In this document: positions 5,129 through 5,458 of the stretch, piece after piece | Numbering within the stretch: position 1 is the first letter of the stretch | How the letters are laid out: every line of letters starts with the position of its first letter | Source of the DNA: an uncultured Selenomonadaceae bacterium | GTDB taxonomy: Bacteria > Bacillota > Negativicutes > Selenomonadales > Selenomonadaceae | Length of the DNA: 5,458 nt | Direction of reading: 5' to 3' | Assembly: GCA_905236325.1 (NCBI GenBank) | Contig: CAJOPJ010000158.1 | Location: 1-5,458 of the forward strand | Notes under the pieces: generated by a model | What the model was told of the DNA's origin: nothing | Seen by the model: only the letters and a program-made list of their open reading frames with translations | Database searches by the model: none | Made by a program: the position numbers and the translations under genes

Positions 5129-5458
5129 ATGATTGAACGCTACACACTGCCGGAAATGGGCAAAATTTGGAGTATTGAAAATGAATGGCAGACAATTTTA
5201 AATGTCGAAATGGCGGCTTGTGATGCTATGGCTGAACTTGGCGAAATTCCTGCAGAAGCCGCAAAAAATATTCGCGCGAAAGCAAATTTCACAGTCGAGC
5301 GCATTAAAGAAATTGAGGCTGTAACCGACCACGACATTATTGCATTTTTAACTTGCGTTGCCGAATACGTCGGCGAAGATTCAAAATACATTCACAAAGG
5401 CTTGACTTCTTCTGATGTGAAAGATACTGCTTATTGCTTGATGATGAAACAATCTGCA
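5129..5458 (+). CDS. purB: Adenylosuccinate lyase, N-terminal part (cut by window edge)
   Basis: The first 110 codons are present and the frame is open to the window edge; the family is normally about 430-480 aa. Adenylosuccinate lyase acts twice in purine synthesis, splitting fumarate from SAICAR (giving AICAR) and from adenylosuccinate (giving AMP), as a cytoplasmic homotetramer. The start MIERYTLPEMGKIWS is typical of the Firmicutes enzyme. TDHDIIAF (66-73) carries His68, and YIHKGLTSSDV (87-97) carries His89 and the substrate-binding TSSD; both histidines fall at the numbers I recall for the Bacillus subtilis enzyme. The ATG at 5129 follows GGAGG (5117-5121) by 7 nt. It lies 14 nt after the CxxC mini-protein, so it is probably at least partly expressed from the upstream promoter. 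No purine-regulon operator or separate promoter was recognised before it. Confidence 0.97.
   Translation, partial: MIERYTLPEMGKIWSIENEWQTILNVEMAACDAMAELGEIPAEAAKNIRAKANFTVERIKEIEAVTDHDIIAFLTCVAEYVGEDSKYIHKGLTSSDVKDTAYCLMMKQSA

Noticed and set aside
5140..5391. Minus-strand 83-codon frame inside purB
   Set aside because: Antisense shadow of purB, whose TDHD and TSSD motifs are clear.

Overview
The window looks like chromosomal DNA of an anaerobic, AT-rich, low-GC bacterium. My best guess is the class Negativicutes (Selenomonas/Anaerovibrio-like, diderm Firmicutes). This rests on the style of the proteins rather than on any marker gene. The GT8 glycosyltransferase, the TlpA-like lipoprotein, the separate HMA protein upstream of a short Zn/Cd ATPase, and the small CxxC protein all resemble versions I associate with that group. 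Genes are tightly packed, with strong GGAGG-type ribosome binding sites and ATGA stop/start overlaps. There is no mobile element, CRISPR array, tRNA or rRNA, and no gene-free stretch longer than about 120 bases.

Left part, minus strand (1-3085): reading right to left, a small heavy-metal-associated (HMA) protein of 73 aa overlaps by 4 nt the start of a complete 617-aa P1B-type heavy-metal ATPase (Zn/Cd/Pb/Co class). Together they form a split metal-efflux operon. A 65-nt gap follows with a good sigma-70-type promoter and a strong ribosome binding site. It drives an SPFH/stomatin-like protein (YdjI / 'virion core protein' family) whose C-terminus runs off the left edge.

Middle (3086-3202): a compact divergent control region. 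I see one candidate promoter on each strand, each with a 17-bp spacer. Their -35 boxes overlap within an imperfect palindrome (3134-3154), so the metal-efflux operon and the rightward operon may share an operator.

Right part, plus strand (3203-5458): a TlpA/ResA-like lipoprotein thioredoxin, a GT8 glycosyltransferase (4-nt overlap), a 44-aa membrane-anchored CxxC mini-protein of the CD1871A type with a TTG start (11-nt gap), and the N-terminal 110 residues of adenylosuccinate lyase PurB (14-nt gap). The spacing implies one transcript. The lipoprotein and the CxxC mini-protein plausibly form an envelope thiol-redox module. The glycosyltransferase lies between them, and a purine-biosynthesis gene is attached downstream.

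I see no clear new defence or mobile system. The points most worth a second look are the unknown CxxC mini-protein and its co-transcription with a TlpA protein, and the shared divergent operator linking metal export with envelope redox functions.
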